Numbered from the stretch's first letter, positions 1 through 6,418 are shown. The stretch: 6,418 nt of DNA from Candidatus Hydrogenedens sp. (GCA_035378955.1 DAOSUS010000116.1:1-6418), one strand, 5' to 3'. Numbers and translations: made by a program. Notes: generated by a model from the sequence alone, not told the origin.

Positions 1-74
1 CATTAATCTCACTAATTGAGAGAACCAATCCTGTTTAATATTATTAATTTTTTATTATTATATTATAAATATAA

Positions 75-650
75 CTAAAATTGTGGTTCTATTAATCCGT
101 AAGTATTATTTCCCCTTGGATACAATACATTTACTTGTGAAGTATCAACATTAATAAATACAAGGAAAGGTTCCTCTAAAAGTTGCATCTGCATTAACGC
201 CTCATCAACCGTCATCGGCTTTAACGCAACTTGTTCTCTATGTATAATCTCATGAGGAATTAAAGGTACCTCTTCTTCTGGAACACCTTCTTTCTTTTCA
301 ACTTCATCTTTAACCTCAAGGATTACATGTTTATATTTCCGTGTTTCTTCATAACTGCGTGGTTTGTGATTCTTTATTTTATCCTTAAATTTGCGAACTT
401 GTCGGTCTAATTTCTCTATAACTGCATCTACGGATGCATACATATCATTGGATATTTCTTTACTATGTATCCGCATACCATTTGCATTTATATTTATTTC
501 ACAGATGTGTCTATGTTTTTCCACATCCAGCACCACATCTGCATTTATAATTTTATCGAAATGGTGGGTTAACTTATTGAGTGCATTCTCAATATAACTC
601 TTCAACGCATCGGACATTTCCATGTGTCTACCTGTGATTTTTACATTCAT
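75..650 (-). CDS. hpf: Long-form ribosome hibernation promoting factor (HPF/RaiA family)
   Basis: This 191-residue protein matches the long HPF type, which drives 70S ribosomes into inactive 100S dimers in stationary phase or starvation; it acts in the cytoplasm on the 30S subunit. Residues 1 to about 98 form the S30AE domain, opening MNVKITGRHMEMSDALKSYI and ending in a basic helix (KLDRQVRKFKDKIKNHKPR) typical of the 16S rRNA-contacting face. An acidic linker (about 110-130, EVEKKEGVPEEEVP) follows. The C-terminal dimerisation domain (about 135-190) carries the family signature ALKPMTVDEALMQMQLLEEP, then VFINVDTSQVNVLYPRGNN and YGLIEP. The length agrees with the roughly 185-190 residues usual for long HPF and exceeds the roughly 95-115 of short HPF/YfiA. 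The ATG is supported by AAAGGAG 10 nt upstream, and it is where homologues begin. It is divergent from the membrane protein gene and has its own promoter. The identification is secure; the dimerisation role is inferred from the family. Confidence 0.96.
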   Translation of the reverse strand: MNVKITGRHMEMSDALKSYIENALNKLTHHFDKIINADVVLDVEKHRHICEININANGMRIHSKEISNDMYASVDAVIEKLDRQVRKFKDKIKNHKPRSYEETRKYKHVILEVKDEVEKKEGVPEEEVPLIPHEIIHREQVALKPMTVDEALMQMQLLEEPFLVFINVDTSQVNVLYPRGNNTYGLIEPQF

Positions 651-660
651 TGATGTATCA

Positions 661-667
661 CTCCTTT
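661..667 (-). promoter_or_regulatory. Ribosome binding site of hpf
   Basis: Read on the minus strand this is AAAGGAG, a near-perfect Shine-Dalgarno match, 10 nt before the ATG at 650. It supports the chosen hpf start and predicts efficient translation. Confidence 0.8.
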
Positions 668-704
668 ATGTAATTTATTATTTCTTTTTATATTTTAACG
701 CAAA

Positions 705-734
705 ATAATACCAAAGGATAAAAAAATAGTTCAA
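705..734 (-). promoter_or_regulatory. Predicted sigma-70-type promoter of hpf with extended -10
   Basis: On the minus strand, TTGAAC (729-734; 4 of 6 to TTGACA) is followed after 18 bp by TATTAT (705-710; 5 of 6 to TATAAT). TGG stands directly before the -10, giving an extended -10 TGGTATTAT. The spacer contains a run of seven T. Transcription would start near 698, giving a leader of about 48 nt with the Shine-Dalgarno near its end. The string TTTGGTATTAT recurs exactly upstream of ileS. This is a consensus reading only; the sigma factor is not proven, and stress control of hpf cannot be read from the sequence. Confidence 0.5.
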
Positions 735-762
735 ACGATGGAATTTCTATAAGTCACACATT

Positions 763-768
763 TATAAT
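763..768 (+). promoter_or_regulatory. Possible -10 element for the membrane protein gene
   Basis: TATAAT is a perfect -10 hexamer, 49 bp before the ATG at 818, in the divergent gap. No convincing -35 lies 16-18 bp upstream (the sequence there is roughly GGAATT) and there is no TG extension. In DNA this AT-rich a TATAAT can occur by chance. It is listed because the gene needs a promoter in this 167-bp gap and this is the best candidate. Confidence 0.3.
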
Positions 769-803
769 CAGTAAATAAAATCATAAGAATAACCTATAAA
801 ATT

Positions 804-810
804 AAAGAGG
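804..810 (+). promoter_or_regulatory. Ribosome binding site of the membrane protein gene
   Basis: AAAGAGG sits 7 nt before the ATG at 818, a good Shine-Dalgarno at ideal spacing, and fixes the start of the membrane protein. Confidence 0.7.
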
Positions 811-817
811 TTCCTAT

Positions 818-2524
818 ATGAAATATACGAAATGTTTTATTTGCTTCATTGGGCTAATATTCCCTCTAATAACTACTGCTATCCTCATATATAAATATGG
901 TTACCATTTTCCCTATTGGGATGAAATATTATATCTTCCTCTATATGATAAATTAAGTCAGGGAACGCTTTCTATAACGGATTTGTTTTTCCTGCAAAAT
1001 AATCATAGACCTTTTTTTCCAAGAATTATTACTCTGGGATTAGCAAAAATAACTTCCTGGAATGAATTCTCTATTCTTTATTGTAGTCTGATATTTGTTA
1101 TTGCCCAATTTCTAATTCTTGCGTATGTAATAATTTCCAATAACGAAAAAAAAACAGATTACATGCAGTCAGACCATTCAAAAAATGACACAATAAAATT
1201 TCTTAATCTCTGTTATATGTCTCTATTGCTATTTTCATGGTCTCAGATGGAAAATTGGGTTTGGGGATTGCAACTTATGATGTTTTTTACAAATCTACTA
1301 TGCATTTTAGTTCTATTTGTCATGCTTAAATATCCGATGAATGTTTTAACATTACTTATTTGTGCCATATTAACAACATCAGCCTCATATTCTTTTGCAA
1401 ATGGATTATTAATCTGGTTTATTTCTTTACCACTTTTAATTTATAAAATAGTAAAAGCACGCAAAAATTATATGCTTCTTCTTATATGGTTACTTTTCGC
1501 TGTAGCCGTTATATCATTTTATTTCACAAACTATCACACCCCTTCTATTTCAAAAACTGATGTAGATATGGGATTCTTACATAAATTTTTATATTTCATT
1601 CTTTATATAGGTAGTCCATTATCGGGCTTTTTATTTACACCCCCATGGCACGGAAACAAGTTACCTGAGATAGGTGTAATATCTTATTTATTTGGAATAA
1701 CCGGGCTTTTTTTATGGATATTTTTGCTTTACAAATCAAAAAAGATAATTGTTGATAATATTCATGTTTGTAAGTTCGAAAATGATAAACAAATATTGAT
1801 AGAAAAAAGAATTACGAACTCAAATGCAGATGAATATTTCTTCTGGAAAAGTCTTTCTTTATTTGCACTATTTAGTGGAGTATTACTTGCATTTGGAAGG
1901 TCAGGTATGGGATTAGGACAGGCTTTATCATCACGATATATCACAACAGGATGTTTATTCTGGTGTTCTATTATGGGATTACTGAATTTCTATGTAAAAA
2001 ACAAAGAAAATCCATTTGAAAAATATATTTCAAACCAATACTTAAAGAAGGTGCTTTTACTAATTATAGTAATATTTTACTTTGTTCTGAATCTTTCCCC
2101 GATATATTTAAATCGTGAATGGCATCAAATTGCCCGATGGAAAAATTTAGGATGGTATGCGTTATCTTCTGGCTATGATGGGAGATTATATTGGACAGAC
2201 CTCTGGGGAGATAAAGATTTTATAAGTCCCCAAATACTGAAAAATGAAATATTACCGATATTCAAGAAATATAATTTGGCTAACGTGAATGATTATGAAA
2301 ATAAAAATATTAAAAAAGAATTATCAAAAATGTTTATAAAGGAAACGAAATATTTCATAGAAAAAAAATTATGGAAGCCCGCAGTATGCTATCTGGATAC
2401 TGCTATATTTTTGAACCCGGAATCACCAGATATCGAAGATATAAAAAAACAAATTCCTATAGAAGTATTTGGTCTTTACGAAAAATATCAAAGTGAATGG
2501 CGACTTATAACTGAAAAACATTGA
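818..2524 (+). CDS. Polytopic membrane protein, putative GT-C-type glycosyltransferase of uncharacterised family, TPR-like tail
   Basis: This 568-residue integral membrane protein has about 11-12 hydrophobic segments (for example 6-26, 86-106, 154-170, 195-212, 218-237, 254-274, 287-305, 346-360, 374-393, 410-430) and a hydrophilic C-terminal part from about 431. The first long loop after TM1 carries PYWDE (32-36) and NNHRPFFPR (61-69). An acidic residue in that loop is typical of lipid-phosphosugar-dependent GT-C enzymes, so D35 is a candidate catalytic residue. Further conserved-looking blocks are SQMENWVWGLQ (142-152), SYSFANGLLIW (190-200) and GRSGMGLGQALSSRY (360-374). I recognise these blocks from widespread unnamed bacterial membrane proteins but know of no demonstrated activity. 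Residues about 505-540 resemble one TPR-like unit (AVCYLDTAIFLNP). The start has a good RBS. ileS follows after 104 bp, so co-transcription is possible. The gene is visibly more AT-rich than ileS, partly because of its Phe/Ile/Leu/Asn/Lys content. Alternatives are a flippase or a polymer ligase. The membrane location is certain; the enzyme class is inference. Confidence 0.6.
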   Translation: MKYTKCFICFIGLIFPLITTAILIYKYGYHFPYWDEILYLPLYDKLSQGTLSITDLFFLQNNHRPFFPRIITLGLAKITSWNEFSILYCSLIFVIAQFLILAYVIISNNEKKTDYMQSDHSKNDTIKFLNLCYMSLLLFSWSQMENWVWGLQLMMFFTNLLCILVLFVMLKYPMNVLTLLICAILTTSASYSFANGLLIWFISLPLLIYKIVKARKNYMLLLIWLLFAVAVISFYFTNYHTPSISKTDVDMGFLHKFLYFILYIGSPLSGFLFTPPWHGNKLPEIGVISYLFGITGLFLWIFLLYKSKKIIVDNIHVCKFENDKQILIEKRITNSNADEYFFWKSLSLFALFSGVLLAFGRSGMGLGQALSSRYITTGCLFWCSIMGLLNFYVKNKENPFEKYISNQYLKKVLLLIIVIFYFVLNLSPIYLNREWHQIARWKNLGWYALSSGYDGRLYWTDLWGDKDFISPQILKNEILPIFKKYNLANVNDYENKNIKKELSKMFIKETKYFIEKKLWKPAVCYLDTAIFLNPESPDIEDIKKQIPIEVFGLYEKYQSEWRLITEKH

Positions 2525-2547
2525 TTTATAGATATTATCGTTTAGTT

Positions 2548-2558
2548 TTTGGTATTAT
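2548..2558 (+). promoter_or_regulatory. Possible extended -10 promoter of ileS
   Basis: TTTGGTATTAT contains an extended -10 (TGG plus TATTAT, hexamer at 2553-2558) and is identical over 11 bases to the -10 region of the predicted hpf promoter. No good -35 is present 17-18 bp upstream (about AGATAT), as extended -10 promoters can tolerate. Transcription would start near 2565, giving a leader of about 64 nt. The gap is too short for a T-box riboswitch, and no T-box consensus (TGGNACCGCG) is seen. Confidence 0.3.
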
Positions 2559-2617
2559 ATTCAACATCTCTTTTTTGTCCCCTAAATTTATTAAAAACAG
2601 AATATTTTTGTTTTTTC

Positions 2618-2621
2618 GGAG
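2618..2621 (+). promoter_or_regulatory. Ribosome binding site that decides the ileS start
   Basis: GGAG lies 7 nt before the ATG at 2629. It favours this ATG over the in-frame TTG at 2521, which overlaps the stop of the previous gene and has no Shine-Dalgarno (the preceding bases read GACTTATAACTGAAAAACA). Confidence 0.65.
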
Positions 2622-2628
2622 TGTAAAA

Positions 2629-5600
2629 ATGAAAAAGAAAGTATTTGATGATGTAGTCCCCTCATCACAGTTTAATTTTGCTCACGCAGAACAAGAAATT
2701 ATTAAGTTTTGGAAAGAAAAGAAGATATATCATAAAAGTTTAGAGCAGAGAAAAAATGCTCCAAAATTCGTATTTTATGAAGGTCCTCCGACGGCTAATG
2801 GTTTGCCACATCCGGGGCATTGTCTTACAAGAACTATAAAGGATATTTTCCCTCGATATAAGACAATGGATGGTTATTATTGCGAAAGAAAAGCAGGTTG
2901 GGACACTCACGGTCTTCCCGTTGAAATTGAAGTTTGTAAAACATTGGGAATTATAGACGGTGGTAAATCTGCTATAGAAGCATACGGTATCGAAGCCTTT
3001 AACAAGGCCTGTATCGATTCGGTTTTCCGTTATCAGAAAGAATGGGAAGAAATGACCGAACGAATTGCCTTCTGGGTAGACCTCGAACAGGCGTACGTTA
3101 CCTATCATCAATCGTATGTAGAAAGTGTATGGTGGGCATTAAAGCAACTATTCGACAGAGGATTGCTTTACCGCGGTTATAAAGTAGTTTGGTGGTGGGC
3201 TCAAGGGGGAACAGCCTTATCTGCAGGTGAAGTAGGGGAAGGTTATAGGGAAACCGATGACCCTTCTATAACAGTTCGTATATCACTAACAAAAGAGAGC
3301 AAAGAAAAAATGGGATTTGCTGAAAGCGATAAGGTAAGTTTCCTGATATGGACGACTACCCCATGGACACTTTTAAGTAACTGTGCTATCTGCGTGGGTC
3401 CTCATATTGAATATGCATTAATAGAAATGGAAAAAGATGGCAATAAAGAGTGGTTTATTATTGCCAGTGCTGTAGCAAAATCTGTATTAGGGGAAAATAT
3501 TAAAATTGAGAAGACTTTTAAAGGAACGGACTTGGTTGGTTTATCTTATGAACCTTTATTTAAATTTGATATACCCCAAAATATTGAAGGAACAGGTCCT
3601 TCCGAAAAACATTGGATTATCATAGCAGGAGATTTCGTAGATATAGAAACGGGTACAGGTCTGGTTCATATTGCACCTGCTTTTGGTGAAGATGACTATA
3701 AAGTATGTAAAGAACAAGGGATAGGTTTTCTTTGTTTTGTTAAGTCAGATGGAACATTTGACGAAAGAGTTACAGAAAAAGATTTATATACGGGTGAACC
3801 TCTAAGTGGAAAGTTTTGTAAAGATACGGATAAATCCATCATTCGAATATTAAAAGAAAGAGGTCAACTGTTAAAACAGGAACAATTTCGCCATGCCTAT
3901 CCTTTCTGTCCTCGTGCTGATAACGACCCCCTTATTCAATATGCTCGTCAAAGTTGGTTTATAAAAACTTCGGAATTTATTAATGAATTCTTGAAAAATA
4001 ACCAGAAAATATCCTGGCAACCCGAACATATTCGGGATGGTCGTTTTGGAAATTTTCTTGCAACAAATGTTGACTGGGCATTATCTCGTGAAAGATTTTG
4101 GGGAACACCGCTACCCATCTGGGTTTGTGAAAAAACAGGTTATATGGAATGTATTTCATCTTACGAAGAATTGCTTTCAAAACCCGGTGTTCAAGGTTTA
4201 GAAGTGTGGGAAAATGCAAAGAAGGCAAATCCAGAATTAAACGATAACCTGAAGGTTCATAAGCCTTATATAGATGCAATTACTTATCAAAGCCCCAAAG
4301 ACCCCAATTCGCGGATGCGTAGGGTGCCAGAGGTTATAGACTGCTGGTTTGATGCAGGTTGTATGCCCTTTGCTCAATGGGGATACCCTCATAAACCAAA
4401 CTCTGAAAAAATATTTTTCGAGAATTTCCCTGCTGACTTTATTAGTGAGGCAATTGACCAGACAAGAGGTTGGTTTTATTCACTTTTAGCAATCAGCACC
4501 ATGCTTTTTGGGGATAAAAAGGAATATCCACACCCATTTAAAAATTGTGTGTGTTTAGGTCATATTCAAGGTGAAGATGGATATAAATTATCAAAAAGGC
4601 TAAAAAATTATAAAGAGCCAAAATATGTCTTTGATAAATACAGTGCGGATGCTTTGCGTTGGAGTTTTGTTGCTAAAAACTCCCCTACCACAACAACAAG
4701 ATTTCAGGAAAAACTTATTGAAGAACTACAAAGTGATTTATTAATCCGCTGGTACAATGTGTATAGTTTCTTCACAATCTACGCTAATTTAGATGGTTTT
4801 ACTGCAGAAGGGGCTCCTTTGAAATTACTACAGGATGTTTCGTCCAACCCTCAGGATGTTAAGGAAGATATGGCTACTCCTCCAACTGACCCCGTAAAAG
4901 CATATCGGCAATGGAATGAACGGTGTGAATTAGACCGCTGGATATTAAACGAGATGAATAAGACTATTGTTCAGGTTCGAAATGCCCTTGACCAATATGA
5001 AACCTATCCATCCGCCAAGGCTATCTTTGACTTTTTGGAGGGTTTATCAAACTGGTATGTTCGTAGAAGCAGACCTCGTTTCTGGGATAGTGTGTGGACG
5101 GAACAAAAAGCAGATGCCTACTGGACACTATTTGAATGTCTAATTAATCTTGCACGAATTGCAGCCCCCTTTGTTCCTTTCTTTTCTGAAATCACATGGA
5201 AAAATCTTACAAAGCCCTTAAAAACAGCTACGGAAAGTGTCCATTTATCTACATATCCAATTGCTAACTCGGATGAAATAGATAATGTTTTACTTGAAAA
5301 TATGGCTCTTGCGAGAGAAGCAGTAACTTTAGGGTTAAGTGCCCGTCGTTTATCCAACATCAAGGTTCGTCAACCTCTGGCGAAATGCGAAATAGTTTTA
5401 TCCTCACCCGAATTAAAGGAAAAAGTCGCTTCTTACATAGAAATTGTTAAAGAAGAATTAAATATTAAAGAAATTGAATTTTCAGACCAGCCAGAACTCT
5501 ATGTTAATTATGAAATAAAACCTAATTATAAACTCTTAGGACCTAAATTAGGAAGTAAAGTAAAATCACTCGCAAAAGCACTATCCTCTGCAAATGGAGC

Positions 5601-6039
5601 CATAATATATCATGACATTACCACAAATGGTGAATATATACTGGACATAGAAGGAGAGAAGGTTTCACTCAAAGAAGAAGATTTAAGTGTAAAGCTCATA
5701 CCTAAAGAAGGTTTTACAGCCTCTCAAGGGAAAAATATGGTAGTTATCTTGACAACTACAATTACGGAAGAATTAAAGAAAGAAGGCTGGATACGCGATA
5801 TAATCAGAGAAATACAGGAACTTCGCAAGGCAAAGCAACTCCCCTACGATAAAAGGATTGTTTTGACATTAGTCACAAATGACAACTCGCTTAAAAATGC
5901 ATTTTCTGAATATAAAGATATGCTTGCAAGGGAAGTGTTAGCAAACACAATCACTATATCGGATAAAGAAAAGCCTGAAATGAAACAAATCGCTATTGAT
6001 GATATTCCCGTAGGCTTATTCTTAGAACCTGTGAATTAA
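2629..6039 (+). CDS. ileS: Isoleucyl-tRNA synthetase, eukaryotic-like type 2 (IleRS2)
   Basis: This 1136-residue class I synthetase attaches isoleucine to tRNA-Ile in the cytoplasm. The Rossmann catalytic core has its HIGH motif as HPGH (61-64) within PTANGLPHPGH, followed by GWDTHGLPVE. The CP1 editing domain, which hydrolyses Val-tRNA-Ile, shows TTTPWT (242-247) and GTGLVHIAPAFGEDDY with the expected Asp at 355/356. WALSRERFWGTPLPIW begins at 483, DCWFDAG and DQTRGWFYSL follow, and the KMSKS loop reads KLSKR (653-657) followed by LKNY. The anticodon-binding helical domain starts near 769 (ELDRWILNEM) and includes SNWYVRRSRPRFW. The C-terminal part (about 905-1136) has no paired cysteines, so the zinc finger of type 1 bacterial IleRS is absent. 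The SKR form, the length above 1000 residues and the C-terminal extension fit type 2, a group generally less sensitive to mupirocin. A linker of about 45 residues (roughly 722-768) seems long. The ATG was chosen from GGAG at 7 nt and the natural N-terminus (FDDVVPSSQFNFAHAEQEII). Product certain; type 2 well supported. Confidence 0.96.
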   Translation: MKKKVFDDVVPSSQFNFAHAEQEIIKFWKEKKIYHKSLEQRKNAPKFVFYEGPPTANGLPHPGHCLTRTIKDIFPRYKTMDGYYCERKAGWDTHGLPVEIEVCKTLGIIDGGKSAIEAYGIEAFNKACIDSVFRYQKEWEEMTERIAFWVDLEQAYVTYHQSYVESVWWALKQLFDRGLLYRGYKVVWWWAQGGTALSAGEVGEGYRETDDPSITVRISLTKESKEKMGFAESDKVSFLIWTTTPWTLLSNCAICVGPHIEYALIEMEKDGNKEWFIIASAVAKSVLGENIKIEKTFKGTDLVGLSYEPLFKFDIPQNIEGTGPSEKHWIIIAGDFVDIETGTGLVHIAPAFGEDDYKVCKEQGIGFLCFVKSDGTFDERVTEKDLYTGEPLSGKFCKDTDKSIIRILKERGQLLKQEQFRHAYPFCPRADNDPLIQYARQSWFIKTSEFINEFLKNNQKISWQPEHIRDGRFGNFLATNVDWALSRERFWGTPLPIWVCEKTGYMECISSYEELLSKPGVQGLEVWENAKKANPELNDNLKVHKPYIDAITYQSPKDPNSRMRRVPEVIDCWFDAGCMPFAQWGYPHKPNSEKIFFENFPADFISEAIDQTRGWFYSLLAISTMLFGDKKEYPHPFKNCVCLGHIQGEDGYKLSKRLKNYKEPKYVFDKYSADALRWSFVAKNSPTTTTRFQEKLIEELQSDLLIRWYNVYSFFTIYANLDGFTAEGAPLKLLQDVSSNPQDVKEDMATPPTDPVKAYRQWNERCELDRWILNEMNKTIVQVRNALDQYETYPSAKAIFDFLEGLSNWYVRRSRPRFWDSVWTEQKADAYWTLFECLINLARIAAPFVPFFSEITWKNLTKPLKTATESVHLSTYPIANSDEIDNVLLENMALAREAVTLGLSARRLSNIKVRQPLAKCEIVLSSPELKEKVASYIEIVKEELNIKEIEFSDQPELYVNYEIKPNYKLLGPKLGSKVKSLAKALSSANGAIIYHDITTNGEYILDIEGEKVSLKEEDLSVKLIPKEGFTASQGKNMVVILTTTITEELKKEGWIRDIIREIQELRKAKQLPYDKRIVLTLVTNDNSLKNAFSEYKDMLAREVLANTITISDKEKPEMKQIAIDDIPVGLFLEPVN

Positions 6040-6046
6040 AAAAATA

Positions 6047-6418
6047 TTACCGAACTAATTTCACCGGACCTGTTATATAAGGTCCTTTTCCAAGATGGTA
6101 AACTTTTACCTTTATTAAACCTTTTCTACGGTCTAATGCCCTCATAGCCGAATGGGAAAGGTCTATTACACGCCCTTTTATATAGGGACCACGGTCATTC
6201 AACTTGCAAATTACAGATTTCCCTGTGATTTCGTCAACGATAAGGTAATAATCACCAAAAGTACCAAAAGGCATTGCACAGGTATATTCATGGTCCTTTA
6301 AGTGTTCACCAGACGCAGTCAAGAAGCCTGTCTGTGCCGTGGTATAAAAAGAGGCTATTCCCTCAATACAAGGCTGTATGGGCTGTGTTGAAAGTAATAA
6401 TATTGCTAACATCGGGAA
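6047..6418 (-). CDS. RlpA-like exported double-psi beta-barrel protein, 5' end outside the window
   Basis: The DPBB domain of the RlpA family is clear: GIASFY (18-23, counted from the ATG at 6412), TASGE (32-36), PFGT (48-51), GKSVICKLNDRGPY (64-77) and GRVIDLSHSAMRAL (80-93). RlpA proteins are periplasmic or outer-membrane-anchored peptidoglycan-binding factors; some cleave glycan strands lacking stem peptides. This one is a bare DPBB domain without the C-terminal SPOR domain of E. coli and Pseudomonas RlpA. The residues corresponding to the catalytic Asp and His of Pseudomonas RlpA are not conserved: K39 stands in the Asp position (D40 is next to it), and TAAH is replaced by TCAM with a shortened loop. 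Its hydrophobic N-terminus (MLAILLLS) has no basic n-region, and the frame stays open to the window edge (codons TTC CCG before the ATG, no visible RBS), so the true start is probably upstream. No lipobox precedes C15. C45 and C69 could form a disulfide. It converges on ileS with a 7-bp gap. Family secure; activity uncertain. Confidence 0.85.
   Translation of the reverse strand, partial: FPMLAILLLSTQPIQPCIEGIASFYTTAQTGFLTASGEHLKDHEYTCAMPFGTFGDYYLIVDEITGKSVICKLNDRGPYIKGRVIDLSHSAMRALDRRKGLIKVKVYHLGKGPYITGPVKLVR
6066..6089 (+). terminator. Possible intrinsic terminator of ileS inside the convergent gene
   Basis: GGACCT (6066-6071) and AGGTCC (6080-6085) form a perfect 6-bp stem with an 8-nt loop, followed by TTTT (6086-6089). 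It starts 27 bp past the ileS stop and is oriented correctly for plus-strand transcripts. The stem is short and the U-run is only four bases, so termination may be partial. The element lies within codons of the rlpA-like gene, so it could also be coincidental. Confidence 0.35.

Noticed and set aside
1..74. A downstream gene start on the minus strand (ATG at 3-1), the small TCTCA/TGAGA inverted repeat (7-21), and AT palindromes at about 36-67 as an hpf terminator
   Set aside because: The ATG has only a weak GAG upstream and no visible codons within the window. The TCTCA hairpin has no T-run after it on either strand, and the AT palindromes lack GC pairs and have an A-run rather than a T-run in the hpf sense. 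Nothing firm can be called here.
2593..2616. AAAAACA/TGTTTTT inverted repeat (2593-2599 with 2609-2615, 9-nt loop) as a terminator for the membrane protein gene
   Set aside because: The stem is almost all A-T pairs and would be too unstable, and it abuts the ileS ribosome binding site. It is probably a by-product of AT-rich intergenic sequence.
2521..2628. 36-residue N-terminal extension of IleRS from the in-frame TTG at 2521 (MIYRYYRLVFGIIF...)
   Set aside because: It has no Shine-Dalgarno, overlaps the previous stop codon, and its hydrophobic/basic composition is not seen at IleRS N-termini. The ATG at 2629 has GGAG at 7 nt and begins where homologues do.
2525..2628. T-box riboswitch controlling ileS
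   Set aside because: The gap is only 104 bp, shorter than a T-box leader, with no TGGNACCGCG-type sequence and no terminator hairpin before the start.
5118..5363. Open frames on the opposite strand of ileS (also 2740-3111 and 3980-4279), on the opposite strand of the membrane protein gene (1762-1944), and opposite hpf (391-597)
   Set aside because: All lie entirely inside well-supported genes, lack ribosome binding sites and recognisable domains, and are explained as shadow frames.
6364..6376. Lipoprotein signal ending at C15 of the RlpA-like protein
   Set aside because: The residues before the cysteine are PIQP, which does not fit the L-[AST]-[GA]-C lipobox. RlpA homologues from other bacteria are often lipoproteins, but this one shows no such signal.

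Overview
The window comes from an AT-rich bacterial chromosome and carries four protein genes: hpf (minus), a large integral membrane protein (plus), ileS (plus), and a DPBB/RlpA-like protein (minus) that runs off the right edge. Clear Shine-Dalgarno sequences (AAAGGAG, AAAGAGG, GGAG) and short spacers indicate a bacterium. A long-form HPF, a eukaryotic-like (type 2) IleRS and an exported RlpA-like protein together suggest a Gram-negative, possibly uncultivated lineage; Planctomycetota or Hydrogenedentota-like is a guess. No phylogenetic marker here settles it.

Layout: positions 1-74 are an AT-rich tail downstream of hpf. hpf (75-650, minus) and the membrane protein gene (818-2524, plus) are divergent. 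Their 167-bp gap holds a good promoter for hpf (TTGAAC, 18 bp, extended -10 TGGTATTAT) and a weaker one for the membrane protein. A 104-bp gap then leads to ileS, whose start I place at the ATG at 2629 rather than at the upstream TTG that overlaps the previous stop. ileS (2629-6039) converges on the rlpA-like gene (6047 to the window edge) with 7 bp between the stop codons. A 6-bp GC-containing hairpin followed by TTTT, lying inside the 3' end of the rlpA-like gene, could terminate ileS transcription.

The genes do not form one pathway. hpf (ribosome hibernation) and ileS (isoleucyl-tRNA synthesis) both serve translation but are on opposite strands. They do share an identical 11-base promoter-like string. 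The membrane protein looks like an uncharacterised GT-C-type glycosyltransferase family member with a TPR-like tail. The RlpA-like protein keeps the domain fold signature but lacks the residues used for glycan cleavage in Pseudomonas RlpA.

I see no mobile element, CRISPR array, tRNA or rRNA, and no convincing new multi-gene system. The points most worth checking are the IleRS type and its signature motifs, the degenerate RlpA active site, and the uncharacterised membrane protein.
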